NCBI GenBank assembly: GCA_034928535.1
Contig: JAYFOV010000023.1
Location: 1-64,000 of the forward strand
DNA: 64,000 nucleotides
Source: CAXXOK01 sp001604115
Lineage (GTDB): Bacteria; Bacillota; Clostridia; Christensenellales; Aristaeellaceae
Direction of reading: 5' to 3'
Positions 18,401-25,330 of this stretch are shown piece after piece. The notes under the pieces were generated by a model. The model made no database searches, was not told the origin of the DNA, and saw nothing but the letters and a program-made list of their open reading frames with translations. Positions within the stretch are counted from its first letter, which is position 1; every line of letters begins with the position of its first letter. The position numbers were made by a program, and so were the translations under genes.

Positions 18401-18665
18401 GCTGGACGCTACCTTGCTTGGCCGGGCATTGCGCAGCGCGACGGCAGAAATCCCAACAGCAGTAAGCCTTACGTCGCTTGTAGGCGCAGCAAACGTTGCG
18501 GCGTCCGGCGTTGACGCGCGTGGGGGACAGCAGGCTGCGCAGAAAGTGCAGGCCGTGAACCTGACTCAGAACATAACTTTCGAACAGCCGATGCAAGCGC
18601 CCTATGAGATAGCGCGCAGACTAAGGGCCGAGGCTACCTTTGGATTGGGGGTATGGCGTACGTGA
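15411..18665 (+). CDS. Tape measure protein
   Basis: 1084 residues. N-terminal basic/hydrophobic start (TLSGAAAAAGAAIVGVAVGL), then the conserved tape measure domain (SFATMLGSTEAAQAKLEELK, AKTPFEFPGLAQATQTLLAF, GQDLLQMINQGFNPLTIIAD). A membrane-like stretch lies near residues 420-450 (ALVIGITRGVASLIGG), followed by a long coiled-coil region. The C-terminal segment (ARQ...GIRSPSTLFRDAIG) includes the conserved SPS motif. By the common relation of about 0.15 nm per residue the tail would be about 160 nm; that is an estimate. Confidence 0.93.
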   Translation: MAADSRVVFQTELDESGVRGGLQRLGGTLSGAAAAAGAAIVGVAVGLGALAKQGVAYNSQMEQYTTSFATMLGSTEAAQAKLEELKEYAAKTPFEFPGLAQATQTLLAFGIEEGKASDALKMIGDISQGSQEKLNGLSLVFGQVASTGKLMGQDLLQMINQGFNPLTIIADKTGASVGDLKAVMSGDKTSKEFQKLTKDAQAEVKKLGDGASDSAKMLAQIGADGMISADMVTKAMEIATSEGGLFYGAMDKQSQTFAGRMSTLSDTYTALLGEVTTGLTDQLANTALPIASGYMDTLGAAFRSGGMNGLVRAFGGVIGDLTSRGAEYAPKIVQMATQIIVSFAGGIKRSAPTIAKGLADALKSGALGMLDALPDMLDTLLTIALEMVSGLADAVPDILPALIDTVFDAITTLLTNVPKLLMIGVKMAAALVIGITRGVASLIGGIGSMFESLFSGVQIDAQEVQEYVDRKTSGYVTAYTNAKKKLDELKGGIDEGVTLTDDNYNKALLLLAELDRMGKPSDLSAGDLAQYKSIVAEISALWPGLEKYIGKNGLFKEDTDAIRLHIQALYDDAMATLLVQKATEARLVAMDAQDAYNKQVMAVREQKEALDALLKSQQALAEFNANYEQFNIFDLSDDEAIQKATTTLQAFVTAGGTVEDVKTALASLGLSENALDLTSYEDADEVMLAVDAAAKTLSENMPTKIAAVQAAIDTLTVGGTLPSGAEVPALAAVRDQATEAQGIVTDLDAKIQALYATGEESAPVTKTRAMKQSVDTDVADTGTALDTATTTLKQKAEAVRDSVESGLAGGEEGTAWASDYGVGVVGALGAGLSDPDDVAGSAAAALHESTTGALTNDGDTSAERSHGTAMAGAIASGISNDSRPVTASRAKVQAAIAAGGAAASGATSIGRQIANGIASGLQGQQAYLNSVMRQLVQSLLRAAQHAAGIRSPSTLFRDAIGANLALGVGVGFDAAFAGVSSGIARNIASSAAAGMQALDATLLGRALRSATAEIPTAVSLTSLVGAANVAASGVDARGGQQAAQKVQAVNLTQNITFEQPMQAPYEIARRLRAEATFGLGVWRT

Positions 18666-19483
18666 GCATTGCGATATATCGTCTTACTGCTGCGGGGGCA
18701 TACAGCCCAGCCGATGTGCCAAGTGTTCTTGCTTTCGACAAAAGCGATTGGGGGCTGGCAAGCATATCCGGGCTTGGCGAGCCGGATATCACGGCATACA
18801 TTGACGATTACGCGGCGGATGTTGGCGGGGCTGTGGTTGGGATGCACATCAATCCGCGCACAATCACGTTGGACGCAGTTTCGCCAACGACCGACTATGC
18901 CGGACTAAGGCAAAAGACGCTGCGATACTTCAATCCCCGAGATACTTACACGCTGGTTGTGCAAAGCGACAGGGTGGCAGAGGATTGTGTATTGGACAGC
19001 ATCCGGATAAGCGAACCAAAGATGCGCGGCAAGATCGGACTGCGGGTGGGATTGATCGTGCCGGACGGGCTATTACACAAGCTTGGGGTTGCCCCTCCTG
19101 TGATGCTCCCATCTGCATCATACAGCGTAGCCAACAATGGAGATGCGACAGGGCTGGCGACCATCGAATGGCGTGCGGTTGGCGGATCGGTCACAAACCC
19201 ATGGATGAATTACCATGACAGCCTCGGTGGAGGCGACTACCTTGTGAACGCTGCAGTCACGCTTAACAGCGGGGATGCGCTCAAGATCACCAAAGGTCGC
19301 GCCTGGCGCAAAGTGTCCGGGGCGACCGATTGGGTAGCCCTTTCCACATCGTTTTGGCTGGATGCATACAACCGCAGAGCCATGGAGCCTAGCCCCGGGG
19401 CAGGCGTTGTGACGGTTGGCGCTGCAACCACGACCTATCTACGCTGGACATACAGCCTGACAGAACGGTATATGGGGGTGTAA
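18653..19483 (+). CDS. Distal tail protein (Dit-like)
   Basis: 276 residues, ATG 18653 overlapping the tape measure gene by 13 bases. RTITLDAVSPTTDYAGLRQK then FNPRDTYTLVV, with a following beta-rich half (SYSVANNGDATGLATIEW), is the usual pattern of siphovirus distal tail hub proteins (baseplate ring under the tube). Position directly after the tape measure supports it. Confidence 0.75.
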   Translation: MAYVSIAIYRLTAAGAYSPADVPSVLAFDKSDWGLASISGLGEPDITAYIDDYAADVGGAVVGMHINPRTITLDAVSPTTDYAGLRQKTLRYFNPRDTYTLVVQSDRVAEDCVLDSIRISEPKMRGKIGLRVGLIVPDGLLHKLGVAPPVMLPSASYSVANNGDATGLATIEWRAVGGSVTNPWMNYHDSLGGGDYLVNAAVTLNSGDALKITKGRAWRKVSGATDWVALSTSFWLDAYNRRAMEPSPGAGVVTVGAATTTYLRWTYSLTERYMGV

Positions 19484-19485
19484 TC

Positions 19486-20595
19486 ATGTACGCTAGCCTA
19501 CTCTATCTTGTTACGAGCGGGGCGGCCTCCGGAAGGCTCAAGGAGGCCAGGCAGGCGCGACCGATCTCAGCCAGCTGGAATATGCGGTACTTCGAGCCCG
19601 GAGATTTCACGCTGCGATTCACCCGTGATGAGTATTACCAGCTCCCGCCAAACCAAGGCGTATCGATTGCCAACCGGAACGCGGTGCAATACGTCATGCT
19701 CATCGACGAGGTAGGCGGATACGCCTTGCCCGGCTGTGGGCTGGTGGAGAAAATCGAGGAAACCTCCACCATAAAAGGGGCGTATGTCGACATTACCGGG
19801 CGTATGGCCGAGGCCATGATCTGGTGGCCGATCGTGAACACGCCCATATCCTGCAATGCGGCAAACCTATCTGCCTTTTGCCGCGCACGTGCAGACACAT
19901 ATCTGGTGGACGGGACATCCCCATTGGTGCTCCGACCGACTGCAGCAAACATCGGCGGCGTTGCATCATTCACGATCGACAACCAATCGCTTGGAGAGGC
20001 GCTTGCTGCAGAATGCAAAAAGCAAGATATTGCACAGATATTGCACCCTGCATCCGAAACGATAGACGGGAAACTGTACTGGTACTTTGAATACCGGCTG
20101 CGCATTGGGGATACGTACACACAGTATGACTTTGGAGCGGATGGACTTGTGGCAAGCGAATCATCTCTTATACAAGACTCCTCGGCCTATGTAAACTATG
20201 CGTATGTAAGTTACGGAGACGGGTTGTCGCTGACGATCGATCGGCGTGGTGGGACAACGCGCAAGCGTGCGGTATACATCGCATCATCGGTGCAGCGCAC
20301 CGGATCGCAGACGAATGCACAATACCAGGCAGCCGTGGCGGCAGATGCGAACACGCAGCTCAATCAATACCCGATAGCGTTGCAATTTGAGGCTAAGCCG
20401 ACCTCCGATTTTTACGAGTCAGTACTTGCGTTGGATAAGTATAACGGGCTTGGCTGGCTTGTGCGATACGATACATATCCTGCGCGTATCACAGAGGTAT
20501 CGCACACCTGGGATGCGGGGGTACATGACGTGACGCTGCGATTTGGCGACTTGATGTATAAGACCGGGATAACGCCGGTGATAAGGCGCGCATGA
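19486..20595 (+). CDS. Tail protein, ReqiPepy6 Gp37-like
   Basis: 369 residues. SASWNMRYFEPGDFTLRFTR at the start and VYIASSVQRTGSQTNAQYQ later match the Gp37-like siphovirus family, part of the tail tip and related in place to tail-associated lysin (Tal) hubs. The chain is fully beta-rich with no obvious peptidase motif. No separate receptor-binding or fibre gene follows in this window, so host recognition may be done by this or the Dit protein. Confidence 0.82.
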   Translation: MYASLLYLVTSGAASGRLKEARQARPISASWNMRYFEPGDFTLRFTRDEYYQLPPNQGVSIANRNAVQYVMLIDEVGGYALPGCGLVEKIEETSTIKGAYVDITGRMAEAMIWWPIVNTPISCNAANLSAFCRARADTYLVDGTSPLVLRPTAANIGGVASFTIDNQSLGEALAAECKKQDIAQILHPASETIDGKLYWYFEYRLRIGDTYTQYDFGADGLVASESSLIQDSSAYVNYAYVSYGDGLSLTIDRRGGTTRKRAVYIASSVQRTGSQTNAQYQAAVAADANTQLNQYPIALQFEAKPTSDFYESVLALDKYNGLGWLVRYDTYPARITEVSHTWDAGVHDVTLRFGDLMYKTGITPVIRRA

Positions 20596-20609
20596 AAGGA
20601 AGGTACAGT

Positions 20610-21428
20610 ATGACAAAGGTATCCAATGCGGCAGTCATTGCCGCAGGGCGGGAGATACTGACGCTAATCAACAGCGGGACGGTGATCCCGTATGTGAACA
20701 ACGGGATGAGCTTGCAGGGGATGGATTGCCAAGGGCTGGTGGAGTATTGCCTTATCAAGGCTGGCGTCCCAAAGGCCGAGTGCGGGCTTGCTGGGAGCAA
20801 TGCGCACTGGCGGGCTGCATCGTGGCGAGGCACGCCGGAGGAGATGCGCAAAGTGCTTGGCGCTGTGCCTGCCGGAGCGTGCCCGTGCATCCATGCCTAT
20901 GACGGCGGAGAGGTTGCCAAAGGGTACCATGATGCCTATGGCAATTGCTCGCACATCGGGCTGTATCTTGGCGGCAGCGATTCCGTCGCGGCCAGCGCAG
21001 GCCGAGAACGGGTGATTGCCAGCAATTTCAAAGGCAAAACGGTGCCAAACGGTGGCTGGAATGCGGTGATCCTGCTGCCTTGGGTCAACTATGGGCTGAC
21101 AGCTGCGCAGATTGCCGCGCTGGGCGCCGGATCGCTCACGCCGGGGGACGCGACGGTATCAAATGCCGTTGCGGATGATGAAGCGGACGGGCTGGAATCG
21201 GTCACGGCAACCGCCACGCCTGCGGTCACCCAGTGGGGCGTTGTGGTCACCCCGGACGGCAACCCGGTCAAGGCACGTGAGCAGCCCAAACGGGGCGCAA
21301 TTACCAAGTTCAGCGTCCCAAACGGCACGCTGCTGATGATCCTGGGCGAGAGCAACGGATATTACAAGGTGATGTGGCTGGGCAAGGCGCGATGGGTGCA
21401 AACCCCGTTTGTCCAGTTGGCAAGCTGA
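20610..21428 (+). CDS. Endolysin: CHAP/NlpC-P60-like peptidase plus SH3 domain
   Basis: 272 residues from ATG 20610 (GAAAGGAAGG upstream; an in-frame ATG at 20592 lacks such a site). The catalytic domain (about 1-165) has the nucleophile Cys in GMDCQGLVEYCL, and a His in GNCSHIGLYLGG that would act as the general base, as in papain-like cell wall peptidases. A linker with Ala/Asp-rich sequence leads to an SH3b domain (about 205-272: KAREQPKRGAITKFSVPNGT, YYKVMWLGKARWVQTPFVQL) for wall binding. No signal peptide, so release needs the holin downstream. Confidence 0.85.
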   Translation: MTKVSNAAVIAAGREILTLINSGTVIPYVNNGMSLQGMDCQGLVEYCLIKAGVPKAECGLAGSNAHWRAASWRGTPEEMRKVLGAVPAGACPCIHAYDGGEVAKGYHDAYGNCSHIGLYLGGSDSVAASAGRERVIASNFKGKTVPNGGWNAVILLPWVNYGLTAAQIAALGAGSLTPGDATVSNAVADDEADGLESVTATATPAVTQWGVVVTPDGNPVKAREQPKRGAITKFSVPNGTLLMILGESNGYYKVMWLGKARWVQTPFVQLAS

Positions 21429-21443
21429 TAAGGCGGTGCATGT

Positions 21444-21752
21444 ATGACTGTAGAGCTCACTGTGCTGGTATCGTTATTTGCGCTGATATCCGGTGCTTAC
21501 TTTGGCGGCGCAACAAAGCGCCGCAATGATCGCAAAGATGCCCAACAGGAAAGCACGGCGATGACAACCGTCATGGTCAAGCTTGAGGCTATTGGGTCTG
21601 GCGTAAACGAGATCAAGGCTGACATACGCAATGTGCGCGATGATGTAAACGCCACGCGCGAACGACTTATTGTGTGCGAACAGAGCACAAAGCAAGCACA
21701 CAAGCGCCTGGATGATATTACTTCCCGCAGGAAATCTGCGGCGGAAGAATGA
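21444..21752 (+). CDS. XhlA-like membrane-anchored coiled-coil lysis protein
   Basis: 102 residues. One N-terminal membrane segment (about 3-25, VELTVLVSLFALISGAYFGG) followed by a basic patch and a long coiled coil (MVKLEAIGSGVNEIKADIRN, VRDDVNATRERL). This inverted plan resembles XhlA/hemolysin-type partners found next to holins. Lies between endolysin and holin genes. Confidence 0.65.
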   Translation: MTVELTVLVSLFALISGAYFGGATKRRNDRKDAQQESTAMTTVMVKLEAIGSGVNEIKADIRNVRDDVNATRERLIVCEQSTKQAHKRLDDITSRRKSAAEE

Positions 21753-21764
21753 AAGGGGTATTAT

Positions 21765-22205
21765 ATGACTATCAAAAAAATCGCAGAACTTTGTGTGGGT
21801 GTCAAAACGTACTTTGAATCGCTCTTAAAGCGTTTATTCACTCGCGATGTATGGCGCAGGGCGCTGAAAACCTTCTGGCAAACTGCGCTTGGCACGTTTT
21901 CTACACTGGTTCCGGCCATGACCACCCTCAACGGCGATGTGATCGGCAACAGCTTCATGGCGCTGCTGACCTCTGCGATTGCCGCAGGCGCAAGCGCGGT
22001 ATGGAACGGTGTGCTATCTCCTGTGTTTTTCCCCCCTACGCCGGATGTGGAAGACAACCTCGATATTAACACATGGACGCATGACCAGCTGGTATTGTTT
22101 TGCAGGCTTAACACGATCGACATTGATGGGGCGCTGACGGATGCGGATATCAGGGCGGCGATCGTCGCATCGGGGGAAGAAATTACGAATCCGGCGAACG
22201 GATAA
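21765..22205 (+). CDS. Holin, r1t-like
   Basis: 146 residues, GAAAGGGG upstream. KTFWQTALGTFSTLVPAMTT and SFMALLTSAIAAGASAVWNG give two membrane segments in the pattern of phage r1t-type holins. The C-terminal tail (about 90-146) is an acidic soluble domain with DIDGALTDADIRAAIVAS, longer than in r1t itself. Holins form the timed membrane lesions that release the endolysin. Last gene of the late operon; a terminator follows. Confidence 0.8.
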   Translation: MTIKKIAELCVGVKTYFESLLKRLFTRDVWRRALKTFWQTALGTFSTLVPAMTTLNGDVIGNSFMALLTSAIAAGASAVWNGVLSPVFFPPTPDVEDNLDINTWTHDQLVLFCRLNTIDIDGALTDADIRAAIVASGEEITNPANG

Positions 22206-22220
22206 GCAACAGCACCATAC

Positions 22221-22256
22221 AAAAAGCCCGTGGCGTTATGCCATGGGCTTTTTTTT
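22221..22256. terminator. Bidirectional terminator between holin and AP2-protein genes
   Basis: AAAAAGCCC-G-TGGC, loop GTTAT, GCCA-T-GGGCTT then eight T (22249-22256). The A run on the left side makes it usable for the convergent leftward gene, whose last codons lie within it. Confidence 0.85.
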
Positions 22257-22874
22257 GTGCGCTTCCAGGATTGGAGTAAATAGTTCTTCCTCCGCGCTGG
22301 CTCTGGCTTGCGCTGCTTCCGCAGCTGTGTCATAGCATCCCAGATGATGATGCACGCCACGCAGGGAAATGTATGCACGGTAGCGCCCACCGAGCTTGCA
22401 TACCCCTTTGATGCCGGTCTTGTTGTTGCGGTTTGCCGACCTGGATGGGGCTATCGTATCCAGCGATGTACCATCTATCTGTAGCGACTGCTTGACGATA
22501 CGCCCAATGGTGCGACCTGCCTCCATGCCAGCGGCGCGGTCAGCTCGCAGGCATCCGCAAGAGGTAGTCCTCCCGCTGCGCAGATGGGATCCGTTAACAT
22601 GGCAGTAGCTGCCACAATCGCACAGGCAACGCCACTTTTTTGACCCGTCATAGGATACGACCAGCAAACGACCATAACGCTGGCCTGCCAAATCATGATG
22701 CCTTGCGGCGGCCGCCTCACGCGATGCGCACCCGCATGAGATTGAGCGGCCGCGCACCAAGCTTGAGTATGGCACGGGACGGACTTCGCCACAAGCGCAG
22801 CGGCACTCCCATAGGGATTGGCCATGATATCGGTTGGGGAGTTGCCGTACGACTGTCCAGCGGCCAAAGCACAT
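22236..22874 (-). CDS. AP2-domain protein with two zinc-ribbon-like repeats
   Basis: 212 residues from the first ATG (22874). Two similar Cys-rich units, each starting with a G-R-x-x-V segment (FGRWTVVRQLPNRYHGQ; YGRLLVVSYDG) and having CRCACGEV...SCGC or CLCDCGSY...TSCGC, are followed by an AP2/ERF-like DNA-binding domain (NKTGIKGVCKLGGRYRAYIS, HHLGCYDTAAEAAQA). Such proteins are common in phages of Bacillota, related to the DNA-binding parts of HNH homing endonucleases, but no HNH motif is seen here. A perfect AAAGGAGG lies 8 bases before an in-frame CTG (22898), so translation may start there with eight extra residues. Confidence 0.75.
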   Translation of the reverse strand: MCFGRWTVVRQLPNRYHGQSLWECRCACGEVRPVPYSSLVRGRSISCGCASREAAAARHHDLAGQRYGRLLVVSYDGSKKWRCLCDCGSYCHVNGSHLRSGRTTSCGCLRADRAAGMEAGRTIGRIVKQSLQIDGTSLDTIAPSRSANRNNKTGIKGVCKLGGRYRAYISLRGVHHHLGCYDTAAEAAQARASAEEELFTPILEAHKKKPMA

Positions 22875-22899
22875 GCCGGGAGCTATGCTTGTGCGCAGG

Positions 22900-23703
22900 T
22901 CAATCGCCTCCTTTGGTCTTGGATTTGTAGCATCTGAAGCAAAGGCCTTTGACAGCTGCACGACGCTCCCCGCACTGAGAACACGCCGCCATGCCGTCAC
23001 GCAAGCCTGCGCGGAAGGCACAATCGAGCAGCGCAAAACGTACAGAACGTCCAGTGATACCCAAAGCAATACCAGCCTGCCTAGCGTTGAAATCATGTTG
23101 ATGCCAGGTGTCGATGATTTGAGTTTCGCGCTTGGTAATGGCTCCTTGCTTAGCATAGGCATATACCTGCTGAGCGTTACCGTTTGGATTATAAGCATCA
23201 GCACCGGTACTGCCATAGTAGTATGATTTTCGCACGACCCAGTTTGTGCGGCCGGGTGGTACGGCGAGGTATTTGTCCGTTGCATTGGCATTGCATCCAT
23301 TGAGGATCCATGCGTCAATGATTGCCTTGTCGGAATCGTTTACCGCGCCTTTCTTGATGGTGGCCAGAAGCTGTACGTCAGGGTATCCCAGGTATGGACT
23401 ATCCTTAGGAAGTCTTATAACGCACGACCTTAAAACGTGTCTGACCTTTTGCTCCCCGGACAAGCCAGCAGCTTTGGCGGCGGCTGCATAGCTGAATTGT
23501 GATGCTGCCCAAGCGATGATGACAGCGGTTTCCGCCTGGGTCAAAGCAACGGCCGATAGCGCACAGGCAAACCCAATAAGGTCATCTTTGGATTTTGCCA
23601 CGCGGAAGGCATTAACAAGCGGATCAGCTGATGGCACAGCTACGCGTGACATAGGCGGACGTTTTGCAAAAAAACGTAGCCTGTCGTTACGCTGTGATCT
23701 CAT
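22900..23703 (-). CDS. Phage protein with three HTH-like repeats and a zinc ribbon
   Basis: 267 residues, ATG 23703 with AAGAGGTGAGCGC upstream. Three repeats of about 45 residues follow the scheme x-x-E/D-x-x-I-I-x-x-W...A...L/G...V-R: TQAETAVIIAWAASQFSYAA; NDSDKAIIDAWILNGCNANA; TKRETQIIDTWHQHDFNARQ. They look like helix-turn-helix units. The C-terminus has CSQCG...GLCFRCYKSK, a four-Cys zinc ribbon. I do not recognise the family; DNA binding is a prediction. Its stop overlaps the ribosome site of the AP2 gene. Confidence 0.65.
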   Translation of the reverse strand: MRSQRNDRLRFFAKRPPMSRVAVPSADPLVNAFRVAKSKDDLIGFACALSAVALTQAETAVIIAWAASQFSYAAAAKAAGLSGEQKVRHVLRSCVIRLPKDSPYLGYPDVQLLATIKKGAVNDSDKAIIDAWILNGCNANATDKYLAVPPGRTNWVVRKSYYYGSTGADAYNPNGNAQQVYAYAKQGAITKRETQIIDTWHQHDFNARQAGIALGITGRSVRFALLDCAFRAGLRDGMAACSQCGERRAAVKGLCFRCYKSKTKGGD

Positions 23704-23709
23704 TTGCGC

Positions 23710-23919
23710 TCACCTCTTGATATTATTTTCTGCGTCTGCCGCTTGTGTACGACGGTCTGTCCAGAGTTCGTCCCGATCAATCATCCAAATGGAGAACTTA
23801 CCAAGCTGCTCCAATTTCGCGCTAGGGAAGTCTCCGTTTTGCGCTTTGCGCATCGCTCTGGACTTGTCACGGCCAACAAGTGCGGCATACTCGGCAAGTG
23901 TAATACGGTTGTTATCCAT
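23710..23919 (-). CDS. Small DNA-binding (excisionase/MerR-like) protein
   Basis: 69 residues from ATG 23919 (GGAG six bases upstream; ATG 23922 is possible). RITLAEYAALVGRDKSRAMR, then a wing-like GKFSIWMIDRDELWTDRR: a single helix-turn-helix plus wing as in excisionase-type proteins that read ...EYA..LG....V..W.........K.G...I....L. In a prophage accessory operon it may act as a directionality factor or local regulator. Confidence 0.6.
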   Translation of the reverse strand: MDNNRITLAEYAALVGRDKSRAMRKAQNGDFPSAKLEQLGKFSIWMIDRDELWTDRRTQAADAENNIKR

Positions 23920-23939
23920 CATAATCTCCTTCGCGACCA

Positions 23940-24341
23940 TTACAGTACAGCCACAACCTCAGCGCCGTGACCGCCACCATTGGCACTCAATATAACTTCG
24001 TAGTCATCGCTGCCGTATGCTATGCAAACGCCACGCACGAGGTACACGTTGCGGCCAGGGTAATTGTTGACGATTTCTACGCGCTTCTCGATATCCGACA
24101 CAGCAAGCTCTTCCGTGCAATACAACCAGTCGCCAAGGCTTACGGCACTAGATCCATCGAGCAAGTACTCGGGCTTGGAATAGTCCAAATCCTCATCTGC
24201 GTTAGAGGCAAGCCAGTCTACGCTAACAGGGAGCGTCTCGCCTACGGCGGCGGAATCCTTGCAGCAGCGCAGGCCGTACCAGTAGCCGTATTGCTGGCCA
24301 TTGTCGTTGCGGATTACGTTGATGATGTCTTGCGCCGTCAT
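23940..24341 (-). CDS. Phage protein of unknown function, first gene of the leftward operon
   Basis: 133 residues from ATG 24341 (AAGGAGATAGCAGC upstream). Acidic, mixed alpha/beta; features are YGYWYGLRCCKDS, PEYLLDGSSAVSLGDWLYCT and ILSANGGGHGAEVVAV. No known family seen. As the promoter-proximal gene near the attachment site it may be a superinfection or lysogenic-conversion gene; that is only a guess from position. Confidence 0.55.
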   Translation of the reverse strand: MTAQDIINVIRNDNGQQYGYWYGLRCCKDSAAVGETLPVSVDWLASNADEDLDYSKPEYLLDGSSAVSLGDWLYCTEELAVSDIEKRVEIVNNYPGRNVYLVRGVCIAYGSDDYEVILSANGGGHGAEVVAVL

Positions 24342-24395
24342 GCTGCTATCTCCTTGCCCGCCGGTGTCCGGCTGCGGCATCTATCTCATGTATTT

Positions 24396-24424
24396 ATAAT
24401 AGCATAGGTCGATGCTATTGTCAA
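24396..24424 (-). promoter_or_regulatory. Leftward accessory-operon promoter with a palindromic operator
   Basis: Read leftward: TTGACA (24424-24419), 17 bases, TATTAT (24401-24396). The spacer holds a perfect inverted repeat AATAGCAT-CGACCT-ATGCTATT (24398-24419) that overlaps both hexamers, as expected of a repressor operator. It drives the four leftward genes 24341-22236. Confidence 0.72.
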
Positions 24425-24440
24425 TAGAAATTTATTATTT

Positions 24441-24484
24441 GCGCCCACTTTTGCGCCCAGTGACCGCAATATATTTCGCGCCCA
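24441..24484. repeat. Three direct GCGCCCA repeats near the attachment site
   Basis: GCGCCCA at 24441-24447, 24453-24459 and 24478-24484 (first and third followed by C, starts 12 and 25 bases apart). They lie between the accessory-operon promoter and the tRNA terminator, so could be arm-type binding sites for a tyrosine integrase. Role inferred from position. Confidence 0.4.
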
Positions 24485-24498
24485 CATCAACGAAAATG

Positions 24499-24529
24499 AA
24501 AAGAACCCTTGTTCTGCAAGGGTTCTTTT
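24499..24529 (-). terminator. Terminator of the tRNA-Val gene
   Basis: A perfect 13-bp stem AAAAGAACCCTTG/CAAGGGTTCTTTT around a five-base loop, ending in T residues when read leftward. It begins at the last base of the encoded CCA end. Confidence 0.85.
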
Positions 24530-24605
24530 GGTGGGATTAAATGGGCTCGAACCATCGACCTCCACGATGTCAACGTGGCGCTCTGACCAACTGAGCTATA
24601 ATCCC
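24529..24605 (-). tRNA. tRNA-Val (anticodon GAC)
   Basis: Read leftward: acceptor GGGATTA pairs with TAATCCC, D arm GCTC/GAGC, anticodon stem CCACG/CGTGG with loop TTGACAT (anticodon GAC, reading GUC), T stem GATGG/CCATT with TTCGAGC loop, then A73 and an encoded CCA. The gene points toward the prophage, so its 3-prime half is the probable integration core. It has its own promoter and terminator. Confidence 0.93.
24532..24575. other. Candidate right attachment site (attR) in the tRNA-Val 3-prime half
   Basis: Phage genes end about 200 bases left of the tRNA and a normal chromosomal gene follows on its right. Tyrosine integrases commonly use the anticodon/T-loop to 3-prime end part of tRNA genes, leaving the gene intact on one side. 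The matching copy (attL) would be left of this window, so the exact core cannot be set. Confidence 0.35.
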
Positions 24606-24632
24606 ATATGCTATTCGTTCGTGACGCAATAT

Positions 24633-24661
24633 ACTATATCATATTCATAATCGTTTGGCAA
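24633..24661 (-). promoter_or_regulatory. Promoter of the tRNA-Val gene
   Basis: Read leftward: TTGCCA (24661-24656), 17 bases, TATAGT (24638-24633); predicted start about 20 bases before the mature tRNA. Confidence 0.7.
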
Positions 24662-24766
24662 GCAGAATTTATGCGGCGCATCCCATACAGGGGTATGCCC
24701 CTGCCGCCCTGCCTCGGATAACGGCGGCGCATGCCGCTTAACCTTCCCTGACCCAGCGGGCACCGC

Positions 24767-25267
24767 TCACAAAGGCTTTTCCAGCAGGTAAAAAAGCCCT
24801 TTGCGCCAGTGTGCTTCGCCACGTTTCCCATAGCCAAGCCCGGCATACATGCGCAGCGCATGTGGGTTCTGTGAAAATGCATCCAGGCGGATATCCGCAT
24901 AGCCGCGCGCACGCGCCCATGCCTCCACCTCGCCCATCAAGCCGCGCCCCACACCCTTGTTCTGCGCAAGGGGGCTCACGCAAAGCCGGTGCACGACCAC
25001 ATACGGCTCCCCGCCCTGCCATGCAGCAGTGTGGTAGGCAGGGTCGCACTCGCTGTTTAGCACCACTGCTGCCAGCACGCCTTCCTCTGTATCGGCCACA
25101 AACAGTTCGCCGCGCGTCAGATCATCCTCCAGCAACGCTGGCGTAGGGTACACCTCGTCCCACTGCGGGATGCCTTGGACGTTCATCTCCTGGATGGCAT
25201 CCCGGAAAATGGCATGCACCGTTTGCATGTCTGCGGTGGTGGCCAGCCGCATCGTGACCTTTGCCAT
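24767..25267 (-). CDS. GNAT-family N-acetyltransferase
   Basis: 166 residues, ATG 25267 with GAAGGGAAAAGT upstream. Motif A of GNAT enzymes is clear: VHRLCVSPLAQNKGVGRGLM, where Q/R-x-x-G-x-G/A binds the pyrophosphate of acetyl-CoA, followed by the motif B stretch DAFSQNPHALRMYAGLGY. The acceptor (amino acid, peptide or small amine) cannot be told from sequence. It ends the core-gene block next to rpoC and is read in the same direction, but a hairpin stands between them. Confidence 0.88.
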   Translation of the reverse strand: MAKVTMRLATTADMQTVHAIFRDAIQEMNVQGIPQWDEVYPTPALLEDDLTRGELFVADTEEGVLAAVVLNSECDPAYHTAAWQGGEPYVVVHRLCVSPLAQNKGVGRGLMGEVEAWARARGYADIRLDAFSQNPHALRMYAGLGYGKRGEAHWRKGLFYLLEKPL

Positions 25268-25277
25268 ACTTTTCCCT

Positions 25278-25316
25278 TCATAAAATCCGGCGGCAGGGTT
25301 TCCCCCTGCCGCCGGA
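25278..25316 (-). terminator. Hairpin terminator after rpoC
   Basis: Read leftward: TCCGGCGGCAGGG pairs with CCCTGCCGCCGGA (13 bp, 25316-25304 with 25298-25286) around GGAAA, followed by ATTTTAT. Strong stem, modest T tract; probably ends the rpoBC transcript before the GNAT gene. Confidence 0.65.
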
Positions 25317-25330
25317 CGTATTTACCTGGC

